Assembly (NCBI GenBank): GCA_021806205.1
Contig: JAJZXX010000143.1
Span: forward strand, 1-39,890
Reading direction: 5' to 3'
DNA length: 39,890 nt
DNA from: Bacillota bacterium
Lineage (GTDB): Bacteria > Bacillota > Sulfobacillia > Sulfobacillales > Sulfobacillaceae
The translations under genes and the position numbers were made by a program. Position 1 is the stretch's first letter. Each line of letters begins with the position of its first letter. This document shows, piece by piece, positions 33,004-39,890 of the stretch. The notes under the pieces are model-generated. The model did no database searches and was not told the origin of the DNA. It worked only from the letters and a program-made list of their open reading frames with translations.

Positions 33004-34170
33004 TCAACCCATCTGGGCAATGGCCAATCCCACTTGGTATCCCACTTTCGATGCCCTTTCCATTGTCAACCACGGGGGGACACTAACACGCAGAATTTGC
33101 GCCTTACCATCGGCTTTCACATAGATGCGCTCATGCTGCCATAACCATTGCGAGATTTGAGCAGCATCACTAGCCTTGATACTCACAACAGGACCTGAAC
33201 CAGCCACGCGTATTGTACTTCCAGACGCTGTGTATCCGTCACGAAATGCTGCGGTAAGATCATGATAATGTGCAACGATGGCACCTTCAGGCCATTGCAT
33301 ACGAAAATCCAGAACTTTTGTCAGGCCCGCAGCTTTAGACCAATCTCGCGTTCCATACTCGTACCGCCACGCACCGTCATGACTCTCTAATCGGTTGCCA
33401 AATTGGTCTATACCCGCAGCACCGGAAAATAGACTATCCGTCATATCAAGAACTCTGGGCGAAACCCAGAGCACCCCGGTGCCGACTGGAGCGAATAGCC
33501 ATTTGTGGCCCGGGAACACGTAAAAGTCGATGCCCTGCACCAAAAGCGGGGTTTGTGTGCCAGCCGCATGCGATCCATCCACCAGCACCCATTGATCCTC
33601 GCCTCTATCCAATTCAGAGAGAATATCCTCTACTCGTAGCGCAAGTCCACTTCTATGGCTTACCGACGAAAACGCTATAAGCTTGGTTTGCGCACGCATA
33701 GCCGACCGGAGTCCCTTAATAAACTCTTCCTCATGTCCGTCATCGGGAAACGGAACCACATCGACTATCACCCCATAATGTTCCACCAAACGTTGTAAGG
33801 GATAGGTGAGGGCTTCATGCTCATCGCCAGTTGTCAGGATTCGATCTCCTTGTTTCCACCCCAAACTGGCAAGCGACAAATTAATGCCGTCCGTCGCGTT
33901 TCCAATTATAGCCACCGAGCGAGGGGATGTTTCCATCCACGCGGCCACTTTATGTCGCGCCCGATCGTTCCACGCCATCATATCCAAGTATGCGTTGGCT
34001 TCACCGCTTCCCATAGCGGCACCGGGACCGCTTCCCATCCATTCAACATATAAGTCCCGAACAAACGCATGGGTTGTCTTTAGTGTTGGTGCCATCGTTC
34101 CAACATTTAAATAGGTCATATTTGGCCGTAGTGTGCATTCGTCCCGCCACAGGCGACTCATTTCATCCAT
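33004..34170 (-). CDS. Class V PLP-dependent enzyme (isopenicillin-N-epimerase / cysteine-desulfurase-like)
   Basis: The product has 388 residues. PLP-site residues are visible: NATDGINLSLASL (phosphate region), DEHEALTYP (stacking His118), LVDGSHAAG (Asp198) and FPGHKWLFAPVGTGVLWV with Schiff-base Lys223. No catalytic cysteine loop like SACH is present, which argues against a cysteine desulfurase. The resemblance is to the isopenicillin-N-epimerase/kynureninase-like branch. GGAGAT lies upstream of the ATG at 34170. It is downstream of the peptide importer on the same strand but separated by 1 kb of decayed DNA. Inference: it may act on amino acids or peptides imported by that transporter. 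Confidence 0.85.
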   Translation of the reverse strand: MDEMSRLWRDECTLRPNMTYLNVGTMAPTLKTTHAFVRDLYVEWMGSGPGAAMGSGEANAYLDMMAWNDRARHKVAAWMETSPRSVAIIGNATDGINLSLASLGWKQGDRILTTGDEHEALTYPLQRLVEHYGVIVDVVPFPDDGHEEEFIKGLRSAMRAQTKLIAFSSVSHRSGLALRVEDILSELDRGEDQWVLVDGSHAAGTQTPLLVQGIDFYVFPGHKWLFAPVGTGVLWVSPRVLDMTDSLFSGAAGIDQFGNRLESHDGAWRYEYGTRDWSKAAGLTKVLDFRMQWPEGAIVAHYHDLTAAFRDGYTASGSTIRVAGSGPVVSIKASDAAQISQWLWQHERIYVKADGKAQILRVSVPPWLTMERASKVGYQVGLAIAQMG

Positions 34171-34526
34171 AGGTTCATCTCCATATCGAGTAATCGTCGA
34201 AAATCGTGTTGGTACTTGCTAGCAGTTAAGCTCTCTCCAATACGTTATGGTACCTGGTCCCCAAATCCCGAATTTCACCGGGTTATTTTGGGTAAATCGG
34301 TCGTTTCTATGACGATCCCCAAAATGTTTGTCACTATAGCCTCTATGTGCTTCTGGCCATTGTGAATCCAATTGGATACGTTACGAGGTCTCTGAACAGT
34401 TTAAGAGTACTTCACCAGTCGGATAATTGCGCAACAGCAACAACCCTATCATCCGACGCCCTGGGCACTGTCCACGAACTTAGCTTTAGTGGTTCGGGTA
34501 TATCACACATAACCGATGGCCCCGTC

Positions 34527-34960
34527 TTACCGATAGCCCCCCCACGAGTACTCGACCGACTGGCCAAACCACAACTGTATTCCCCCATCGACAAACCTTT
34601 GATGATAGGATGCCGCCGACATTACCAAACACCATCCAGACGGAACCCCTGTGCCATCTATGGTAACGAGTATTGACTCGCCGACACCCAACGCTGTATA
34701 CAGCTCCATGTACCCGTTTAGTGGTTAGGACGCCACGGCACCGCTAGTGCCAGCTCTTCCCTTAGATCGTGGATACCAACGCACCGAGCGCTAACGTGTA
34801 ATGCCGTACGAATTAGCCCCAAAACATTATGATCAATGCCGACGGCGAACCCGCATAACTTGTCCTCGATGACGCAGATGTAGTTAGTATCCAAGGTTCC
34901 CTCCCGACACCCTTGCGCACGGACATCGGCGAATATAGCTCCGGCATCTATTGTGTTGCA
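34527..34960 (-). pseudogene. Decayed acetyltransferase-like ORF
   Basis: An open minus-strand frame without a start codon (34960-34718) reads AGAIFADVRAQGCREGTLDT, then NYICVIEDKLCGFAVGIDHN, then VLGLIRTALHVSARC. The element VIEDKLCGFAVG resembles the central strand pair of GNAT acetyltransferases (V.E.dG.ivGfa.g). A TAG interrupts the frame at 34963-34961. A second frame (34709-34527) begins MELYTALGVGESILVTIDGT, recalling the LY..LGF end of GNAT domains. This looks like one degenerate gene. The flanks 34171-34526 and 34964-35167 hold nothing further that I can support. Confidence 0.3.
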
Positions 34961-35167
34961 CTACCGATCTGAGCGGTGGACGATATCCCGAAAGCCGCCA
35001 TGGTATATCCATACCCAAGACCGGTGTCTTCGCTTTCACGAGGCTCGAGGAGCCATTAGTCTTCGAATTAACCAAGCGATCCTACGCAGTAGCAACGAAA
35101 AATGGGTGCCACGATCCCGACGGCTGGCGAAAGACGTACTAGGTTCTCGTTAGGTCTTCAGGCGCAA

Positions 35168-36058
35168 TTAGGACCGCGACTGCGGATCCAAAACATCTCG
35201 CAACCAATCGCCAACTAGCGCAATGGAAATCGTTGTAACACCTAGCATCAAGGCCGGAAAAAGCCCCAAGTACCAGTAATAGGAGATATTTTGTAAAGAC
35301 GTCGCAATCATATGCCCCCAATCCGGTGTCGGTGGCGATATTCCCAACCCCAAAAAGCTCAGGCTTGCATCCGTTACAATGGCATTCGGGATTATTAACA
35401 CCAGAGCAACAATTACCGTGGAAATGCTATTGGGAAAGATATGGACCCAAATGACGCGTCGTCTCGTCGCTCCCAAACCGCGAGCCGCATCAATGAATGG
35501 CATTTCCCTAACAGTGAGAGCCCGCGCGCGGACAAGTCTGGCGACCGGAACCCACGAAGCCAATCCGATGATCAAAGAGATACTTATCACGGTGGGCTCT
35601 ATGAAGTTCGCCAGAAGAATAGCTACAATCATCGGCGGAATGACCGAAAAAACCTCAACAATTCGAGTGACGATCCAATCCACAATCCCTCCCCAGAAAG
35701 CCGCAACGAGCCCCAGCGGGATCCCTATGAGTGCTCCGATAGCCGCCGTAATAACACCGATCGAGAGCGATGTTCGGATGGCATATAAATTTCGTGACAG
35801 ATAATCCCTGCCGACAGCGTCAATCCCAAAAGGATGTGCCCACGTAGGGAACGAATACGCACGCGATACGTATATTGCAGCATTATACGGGGGAAGCGGC
35901 AACCACGGTTCTAATATGCCCAGGACTATCGTTAACAGCAGCAACACCATCGCTAACCGTTGAAACAAGGAAGTGCTTTTACGCAAACGAGTCCATAGCA
36001 GGCTCTTAAAGGGTCTATCAATGGGATTCTCTTCAGCCGTCGCTGTACTTTCAGTCAT
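35168..36058 (-). CDS. Peptide/nickel-type ABC transporter permease (DppC-like)
   Basis: The 296-residue inner-membrane permease has an N-terminal segment near residues 33-53, followed by the DppC-type periplasmic loop with AHPFGIDAVGRDYLSRNLYA. The five-helix binding-protein-dependent transport domain contains the coupling helix motif EMPFIDAARGLGATRRRVIW, then VHIFPNSIS. The start at ATG 36058 overlaps dppB-like by 8 nt with AAGGTG upstream; a longer frame to 36118 has no ribosome site. It is last gene of the importer operon; the two ATPase genes expected next are absent. Confidence 0.92.
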   Translation of the reverse strand: MTESTATAEENPIDRPFKSLLWTRLRKSTSLFQRLAMVLLLLTIVLGILEPWLPLPPYNAAIYVSRAYSFPTWAHPFGIDAVGRDYLSRNLYAIRTSLSIGVITAAIGALIGIPLGLVAAFWGGIVDWIVTRIVEVFSVIPPMIVAILLANFIEPTVISISLIIGLASWVPVARLVRARALTVREMPFIDAARGLGATRRRVIWVHIFPNSISTVIVALVLIIPNAIVTDASLSFLGLGISPPTPDWGHMIATSLQNISYYWYLGLFPALMLGVTTISIALVGDWLRDVLDPQSRS

Positions 36059-36995
36059 ACAACACCTTCCCCAGTTGGACGCGCGGATCGAAAACCACGA
36101 GCAATAAGTCCGACACAAGGTAAGCCAATATGGTAAACACAGTGATAAATAAAATCAGCGTGAGTTCCAAAGGATAGTCGCGGGTTTCGATTGCGGACAC
36201 AAAGTACGCCCCCAAGCCAGGCACATTAAAAATGGATTCGATAAACACCGAGCCGGTTAGAATACCCGGCAACATCGGGGCAATAACCGTGATAATTGGT
36301 CCCGCTGCGTTGCGCAACACGTGCTTGATAATGGCCCGAGTCCGGGAAAGCCCTTTTGCTTGAGCTACTTGCACATGCTGTTTGAATATCTCATCAGCCA
36401 TTGCATTTCGAGTATATCTGGCAACTGTACCGAGAGGATTAATACCGTACGCAATAGCCGGCAACACCATGTATTGCCAGCCGCCCCATCCTGCGGCAGG
36501 AAACATACGCGTCCATACAGCGAAAACCGTGATGAGAACAATCGAAATAACAAAGGTTGGGGTCGTTAGCAAGGCCGTCATCACCATGGTGATAACCTGA
36601 TCGCCCCAAGTAGAGAGCTTCATCACAGATAATATCCCCAAAGCCAATCCGCCAACAACACCATAGACAAGACCAATGGACGCAACACTTAAGCTCACTT
36701 GGAATGCACCTGCAATTAAAATAGTCATGGGTATTCCTGGATTCTGCCATGCAAATCCCAGTTGCAGGGTGAAGAAGCTTTTCATATAGTCCACATACTG
36801 CGTCACAAGAGGTTTGTTTAGCCCATAGATCCGCATCATATTGGCCTTAGCAACGGGTGAGAGCCCGGATTGGATGTTCCCGAAAGGCCCTCCCGGAATA
36901 CTGTGCATCAGCATGAAAATTATTACAGAAACCACCAGCAGCGTGACGAGTCCCGACCCCACACGCACAACAACATATCGAAACGTATCGACCAC
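36051..36995 (-). CDS. Peptide/nickel-type ABC transporter permease (DppB-like)
   Basis: The product has 314 residues. The N-terminal helix VVRVGSGLVTLLVVSVIIFM is followed by the DppB hallmark LMHSIPGGPFG. The EAA coupling motif is KQHVQVAQAKGLSRTRAIIK then HVLRNAAGP, and the end contains LVSDLLLVVFDPRVQLG. About six membrane segments are present. It forms the channel with the DppC-like partner. It lies 47 bp after the binding-protein gene. Confidence 0.93.
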   Translation of the reverse strand: MVDTFRYVVVRVGSGLVTLLVVSVIIFMLMHSIPGGPFGNIQSGLSPVAKANMMRIYGLNKPLVTQYVDYMKSFFTLQLGFAWQNPGIPMTILIAGAFQVSLSVASIGLVYGVVGGLALGILSVMKLSTWGDQVITMVMTALLTTPTFVISIVLITVFAVWTRMFPAAGWGGWQYMVLPAIAYGINPLGTVARYTRNAMADEIFKQHVQVAQAKGLSRTRAIIKHVLRNAAGPIITVIAPMLPGILTGSVFIESIFNVPGLGAYFVSAIETRDYPLELTLILFITVFTILAYLVSDLLLVVFDPRVQLGKVLYD

Positions 36996-37042
36996 CTCCC
37001 GACCTTCAACCGAGCCGGGGCATCAGCCCCAGCTCTGCCTAC

Positions 37043-38656
37043 CTAAGGTTTTACGTGAAGCTGACCTATCCAAGCGGAGTCGAGAGAAATCGACGGACTA
37101 TTGGGGAAATTCTTGATTTTATTGCTGACTAGGTACTTCAACTGATTAGTCCACAAGAATACGGCACCCGCTTGTTGATTCAAGATTTGTGCTGCCTTGT
37201 TATACTCGGCCGCTCTTGCCTTAGTATTAAACGAGGTGTTTGCCTCGTTGACCAACGTATTGTATTGCGAGTTGTTCCACGTCATCACACCGGTCGGCAG
37301 GAACAGAGAATACCAATCGCTGGGATCGACGTAGTCGAAGTTGTACGGGCGGATAAACATTTGTGCTTTGCCAGAATTAACATCAGAAATCCAAGTAGGC
37401 ATATCAAGAACCTTAACCTGGATCGTGATACCCAAATTGCTCTTCAACTGAGCTTGAATGTATTCAGCCGCCGGCAAAGTGGTGCCAATCGTCGCCGCCT
37501 CGTTACGTATTAAGAGCGTTTCTGAAGGAAACCCGTTGCCACCAGGGTATCCGGCTTCTGCTAATAACTTCTTTGCTTCGGCCACATTATAGGGCTCATG
37601 GATATTGGGGTCGTATCCCGGGAATCCCTTGGGCACCACAGACGAATCGGGCGTAGCCAATCCCTTCAGGACATTGGTTACCAAATTCTTGCGGTTGATC
37701 GCCAGCATAAAGGCTCGTCGGACTTTTTGCGAATTAAACGGTTTCGAATTCTGATTGAATCCGAGCATGTTAATCCACCATTGTGGAACGGAGACAAGAT
37801 GCGAATTGGAGGGCAAATGGTGCTTGGCCTCCCTATATTGCCCGGGGTTCAACAAAGTCCAATCGACTTGCCCGGTTAGAAACGAATTATAGTCATCCTC
37901 ATTGGTAAGATCCAAGGTAATGGTATTCGTTGTAGCCTTCGCAGGGCCGCGATAGTGGGGGTTCTTGGCAAACTCGATATATTGGTTGACAACCCATTTT
38001 TTGACGATATACGGACCAGAAAACAGCATAGTGCTTGGATGCGTGGCCCATGCCGCTCCATATTTGCTCACTTCGCCAGGAGGAATGGGCCACCCATAAA
38101 CCATCGCTAACGGCATAAAGGGCACAGGGACATCTGTGGTAATTTGTAACGTATCCGCATTCACAGCTTTAACCCCTAAATCGGTAGCGGGAAGCTGCCC
38201 CTTCGCGATTTTGTTCCAATTCTTAATATGAACCACCGTGCCCCAAAACCATCCAAAGTCATAGCCTGTTGCTGGATTAGCAGACCTTTGAAAACCATCC
38301 ACATAGTCAACAGCAACCAGTGGGGCCCCATTTGACCACGTTAATCCTTTTCTTAGATGAAAAGTCCATACTAGTTTATTCTTGGATACTGACCACGAGG
38401 TAGCCGCACCCGGTTCAATCTGGTTAGCTGGGCTCAATGTCACTAATGGTTCCTGAACCAATGAACTGCCGCCCATTCGGCTATAAACTGTCTTTGTCCA
38501 ATCCATATACGTGCCCATCTGTGTTATTGGGCCAGTAATCGTATTAGTCGTCGCACCTGCACCCGTAGTAGTCGCTCCACAACCGGCAAGCGCTACCAAA
38601 GAACCGGCCAGCAGGCTACTTGCTATCAACAAGCGACTTTTGACCACTTTTCTCAC
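37043..38656 (-). CDS. Peptide-type ABC transporter substrate-binding lipoprotein
   Basis: The 537-residue lipoprotein starts at GTG 38656 (AGAGAGG just upstream; the TTG at 38674 would include that site in the gene). A basic start is followed by the lipobox LVALAGC with Cys26, then a Gly/Thr-rich linker. The SBP family 5 fold follows: FHLRKGLTWSNGAPLVAVDY near residue 90, RRAFMLAINRKNLV near 285, and YNVAEAKKLLAEAGYPGGNG near 335. It captures the solute outside the membrane and delivers it to the two permeases. Peptides are the likely ligand class but the true ligand is unknown. It heads the operon, with its own promoter and palindrome upstream. Confidence 0.93.
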   Translation of the reverse strand: MRKVVKSRLLIASSLLAGSLVALAGCGATTTGAGATTNTITGPITQMGTYMDWTKTVYSRMGGSSLVQEPLVTLSPANQIEPGAATSWSVSKNKLVWTFHLRKGLTWSNGAPLVAVDYVDGFQRSANPATGYDFGWFWGTVVHIKNWNKIAKGQLPATDLGVKAVNADTLQITTDVPVPFMPLAMVYGWPIPPGEVSKYGAAWATHPSTMLFSGPYIVKKWVVNQYIEFAKNPHYRGPAKATTNTITLDLTNEDDYNSFLTGQVDWTLLNPGQYREAKHHLPSNSHLVSVPQWWINMLGFNQNSKPFNSQKVRRAFMLAINRKNLVTNVLKGLATPDSSVVPKGFPGYDPNIHEPYNVAEAKKLLAEAGYPGGNGFPSETLLIRNEAATIGTTLPAAEYIQAQLKSNLGITIQVKVLDMPTWISDVNSGKAQMFIRPYNFDYVDPSDWYSLFLPTGVMTWNNSQYNTLVNEANTSFNTKARAAEYNKAAQILNQQAGAVFLWTNQLKYLVSNKIKNFPNSPSISLDSAWIGQLHVKP

Positions 38657-38668
38657 CCGTCCTCTCTC

Positions 38669-38686
38669 GAACAACGTAGGTTGTTC
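38669..38686. promoter_or_regulatory. Operator-like palindrome before the importer operon
   Basis: GAACAAC-GTAG-GTTGTTC has perfect 7-bp arms. It lies between the -10 box and the ribosome site, at about the transcription start, where a bound repressor would block the operon. As RNA it could also form a hairpin next to the ribosome site. The regulator is not evident in the window. Confidence 0.55.
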
Positions 38687-38689
38687 TTA

Positions 38690-38719
38690 TTTATGAACTG
38701 GATTTCTCAATTGTGACAA
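38690..38719 (-). promoter_or_regulatory. Promoter of the importer operon
   Basis: On the minus strand TTGTCA (38719-38714) is followed after 18 bp by CATAAA (38695-38690). The start point would fall inside the palindrome at 38669-38686. Spacing is acceptable and the match to consensus is moderate. Confidence 0.45.
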
Positions 38720-38739
38720 GTGTACGGTTCTACATTAAT

Positions 38740-39037
38740 GAAGAAAATTCCTTCTTTACGATCGCGAATTTTATTGGACGTTGTCGCGAGCAATGTTTCC
38801 CGCTTCTGCACGGTTCTGGTGGCTTCGATGGGCGTCATTGTGTCGTTACTTTGCACGACGCCAAGACGTTTTTGGCTGGCATGGCCCAATGCAGCGCTTA
38901 TCCCTCAAGACCTCGTAGGGGGAATATCGCGTGAATCACACCGCCCAGCATGAAGAATATCTTAACAACCACCTGATCAGCCGTATCATTATCCATGTTC
39001 CCGAGGTCATGTCGCGTGCGTGGAAACGAAATGGGTG
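38740..39037. other. Gene-poor stretch beside IS fragments
   Basis: Short frames are open on both strands, for example on the plus strand MKKIPSLRSRILLDVVASNV followed by a hydrophobic stretch. I see no family match and no good ribosome site, so I call no gene here. Confidence 0.4.
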
Positions 39038-39280
39038 GCCCTCCTCGAATGGGGGGCCGCACATCAGTGGATGGGTTGGACCCGCGCCCAGCAATAGGCG
39101 CGCCTCCGGTTTGTCGTCAACAATGCCCAATTTTTAATCCTGCCGAATGTCCAGATGCCCAATTTGGCCGCGAAAATTTTGGCGCTTGAATTGTACATTT
39201 CTCCATCCTGTTCCGGGGAAGCCACATATTCCGGATGCTATTTTCGCGGGCTGTGGATAACTGATAAGTCACTGAAAGGC
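39038..39280 (+). pseudogene. DUF4338 / DruA-type protein fragment
   Basis: A plus-strand frame reads ALLEWGAAHQWMGWTRAQQ, TAG stop, ARLRFVVNNAQFLILPNVQM and PNLAAKILALEL. This matches the DUF4338 core pattern (iGW....R...L..vvNN.RFLILP.v.vpNLAs.vL). The family includes DruA of the Druantia defence system and transposon-associated proteins. Both ends are lost and one in-frame TAG is present; at the right it runs into the IS110 fragment. It is a relic only. Confidence 0.55.
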
Positions 39281-39526
39281 TTACGGGAGAAGGGCTCCCG
39301 TGGGATTTGCGATCAACCTTTCGAGAGCAGGCCCCATGCAGACGTGCGTAATGTCTTCCTCAAGCAGCCACGCCCGCAGGGCCTGTAAATCGGCCGTCAA
39401 CGTTCCAAACGTCCGGGTTTCCTGACGAACCGGCGTGAGCTGGTCCGGAGCCTGATGACGAATCGTGGCCACCGCCGTGTCCTTATGAATGCCGATCCCC
39501 GCCCCATGAAACACTTCAACGTGCAT
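39281..39526 (-). pseudogene. IS110-family transposase, N-terminal fragment
   Basis: The frame starts at ATG 39526 with AAGGGA upstream and reads MHVEVFHGAGIGIHKDTAVA then TIRHQAPDQLTPVRQETRTF. GIGIHKDTAVATI is the first DEDD motif of IS110 transposases (vGIDvhKdt.va), with Gly where the catalytic Asp is expected. The frame runs through LLEEDITHVCMG and then departs from the family (PALERLIANPTG), stopping at 39281. About 300 residues are missing, so it is inactive. Upstream it is fused to the duplicated MFS leader. Confidence 0.7.
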
Positions 39527-39585
39527 CGTCGATCCCTTTCTACGCGTCTCGCCGGTCTTGGGCCTGGGGAACAGGGGTCTGTTCC

Positions 39586-39738
39586 ACTGTTGGTGGAGAT
39601 AGAGCGGGCCATACCCCATCAGCATCAGCAAAAAAAATGCTTCGATGCCCGACGCCGCCAAAAGAGCCCTATTCACACCCCACCTCCTTCAAGACCTCTT
39701 GCCATTGTACCGGAATCGCGCGCGGTCTCATGTTACAC
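39586..39738 (-). repeat. Direct repeat copy 2: MFS gene 5' end and leader
   Basis: This second copy of 32381-32533 has the same orientation and 5 mismatches in 153 bp. The 30 duplicated codons are identical, and the frame then runs on into the IS110 fragment. The copy keeps the GGAGG and TACAAT candidates, so the fusion could still be expressed. Confidence 0.9.
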
Positions 39739-39773
39739 TACACAACAAAGGAGCTTTGACCAAGTCAACCACC

Positions 39774-39805
39774 CCGGCCTGAAGGCCGGAGCTTGTGAAA
39801 GCTCC
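39774..39805. mobile_element. IS200/IS605-type end hairpins
   Basis: CCGGCCT-GA-AGGCCGG is followed directly by GGAGCTT-GTGA-AAGCTCC (the two share a GG), and is preceded by CAACCACC. Adjacent hairpins of this CAACCACCCCGGCC type occur at the ends of IS605-family tnpB elements. A further stem, GCGACC...GGTCGC, lies at 39840-39863. The rest of the element would lie beyond the window. Confidence 0.45.
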
Positions 39806-39890
39806 AGCGGTTGACCAGCCCTAGCCGTCGGAACTGACAGCGACCTTTTCTCGAGAGGGTCGCGGGAGGCGAATGGCTCCGTTCGGTCCG

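Noticed and set aside
39095-39097. In-frame TAG in the DUF4338 fragment as a pyrrolysine codon
   Set aside because: Both ends of the gene are lost, so a nonsense mutation in a relic is far more likely.

Overview
This window most resembles the chromosome of an acidophilic, sulfur-metabolising Firmicute of the Sulfobacillus type. That is an inference from gene content: a sulfide:quinone-reductase-like enzyme beside DsrE and rhodanese proteins, a Firmicute-style ArgR with ARG box, type II NADH dehydrogenase, GTG/TTG starts behind strong GGAGG sites, and many decayed insertion sequences. No rRNA, tRNA or CRISPR array was seen.

Left part (1-3300): a minus-strand EamA permease, a 5'-truncated, frameshifted IS605-type tnpB, a small unknown ORF, and a short glutaredoxin gene. 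In that gene an in-frame TGA sits exactly where the first cysteine of the redox motif is expected, followed at SECIS-like distance by a perfect 7-bp hairpin. This is the most interesting object in the window: a candidate selenocysteine glutaredoxin.

3355-6817 (+): a tightly coupled sulfur cassette of ArsR-rhodanese fusion regulator, cysteine-desulfurase/selenocysteine-lyase-like enzyme, DsrE protein and SQR-like flavoprotein. 6887-11215 (-): argF-argG-argH behind a promoter whose -35 box is overlapped by an ARG box, with argR next to it. 11295-14480 (-): two paralogous polytopic NnrS/oxidase-subunit-I-like membrane proteins and a DUF2249 protein. 14666-15187 (+): a cyclodeaminase-like protein. 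15190-16370 is decayed. 16374-18257 (-): a beta-propeller lipoprotein with about eleven Asp-box-like repeats.

18328-18956 (+): a group II intron with recognisable ends and a clear domain V but no reverse-transcriptase ORF, lying between the lipoprotein and an alkaline-phosphatase-superfamily enzyme (19279-20385).

20434-25734 (-): an acyl-CoA degradation operon laid out like leucine/isovalerate catabolism (acyl-CoA dehydrogenase, a small adenylating-enzyme-like protein, biotin carrier, carboxyltransferase, HMG-CoA-lyase-like enzyme, enoyl-CoA hydratase-like protein). It has no biotin carboxylase, and three of its enzymes deviate from the expected catalytic residues. 25934-27657 (+): panB-panE for pantoate. 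27647-28765 (-): type II NADH dehydrogenase.

28766-30747 is a gene-poor, decayed stretch with a ParA-like fragment. 30748-32471 (-): ogt and an MFS permease. 32540-39890 is a mosaic: a transposase remnant, a class V PLP enzyme, a decayed acetyltransferase-like ORF, a peptide ABC importer (binding protein and two permeases, no ATPases) with its own promoter and operator-like palindrome, then fragments of a DUF4338/DruA-type protein and an IS110 transposase. A 153-bp copy of the MFS gene's 5' end and leader lies at the right, so two direct repeats bracket about 7.2 kb.
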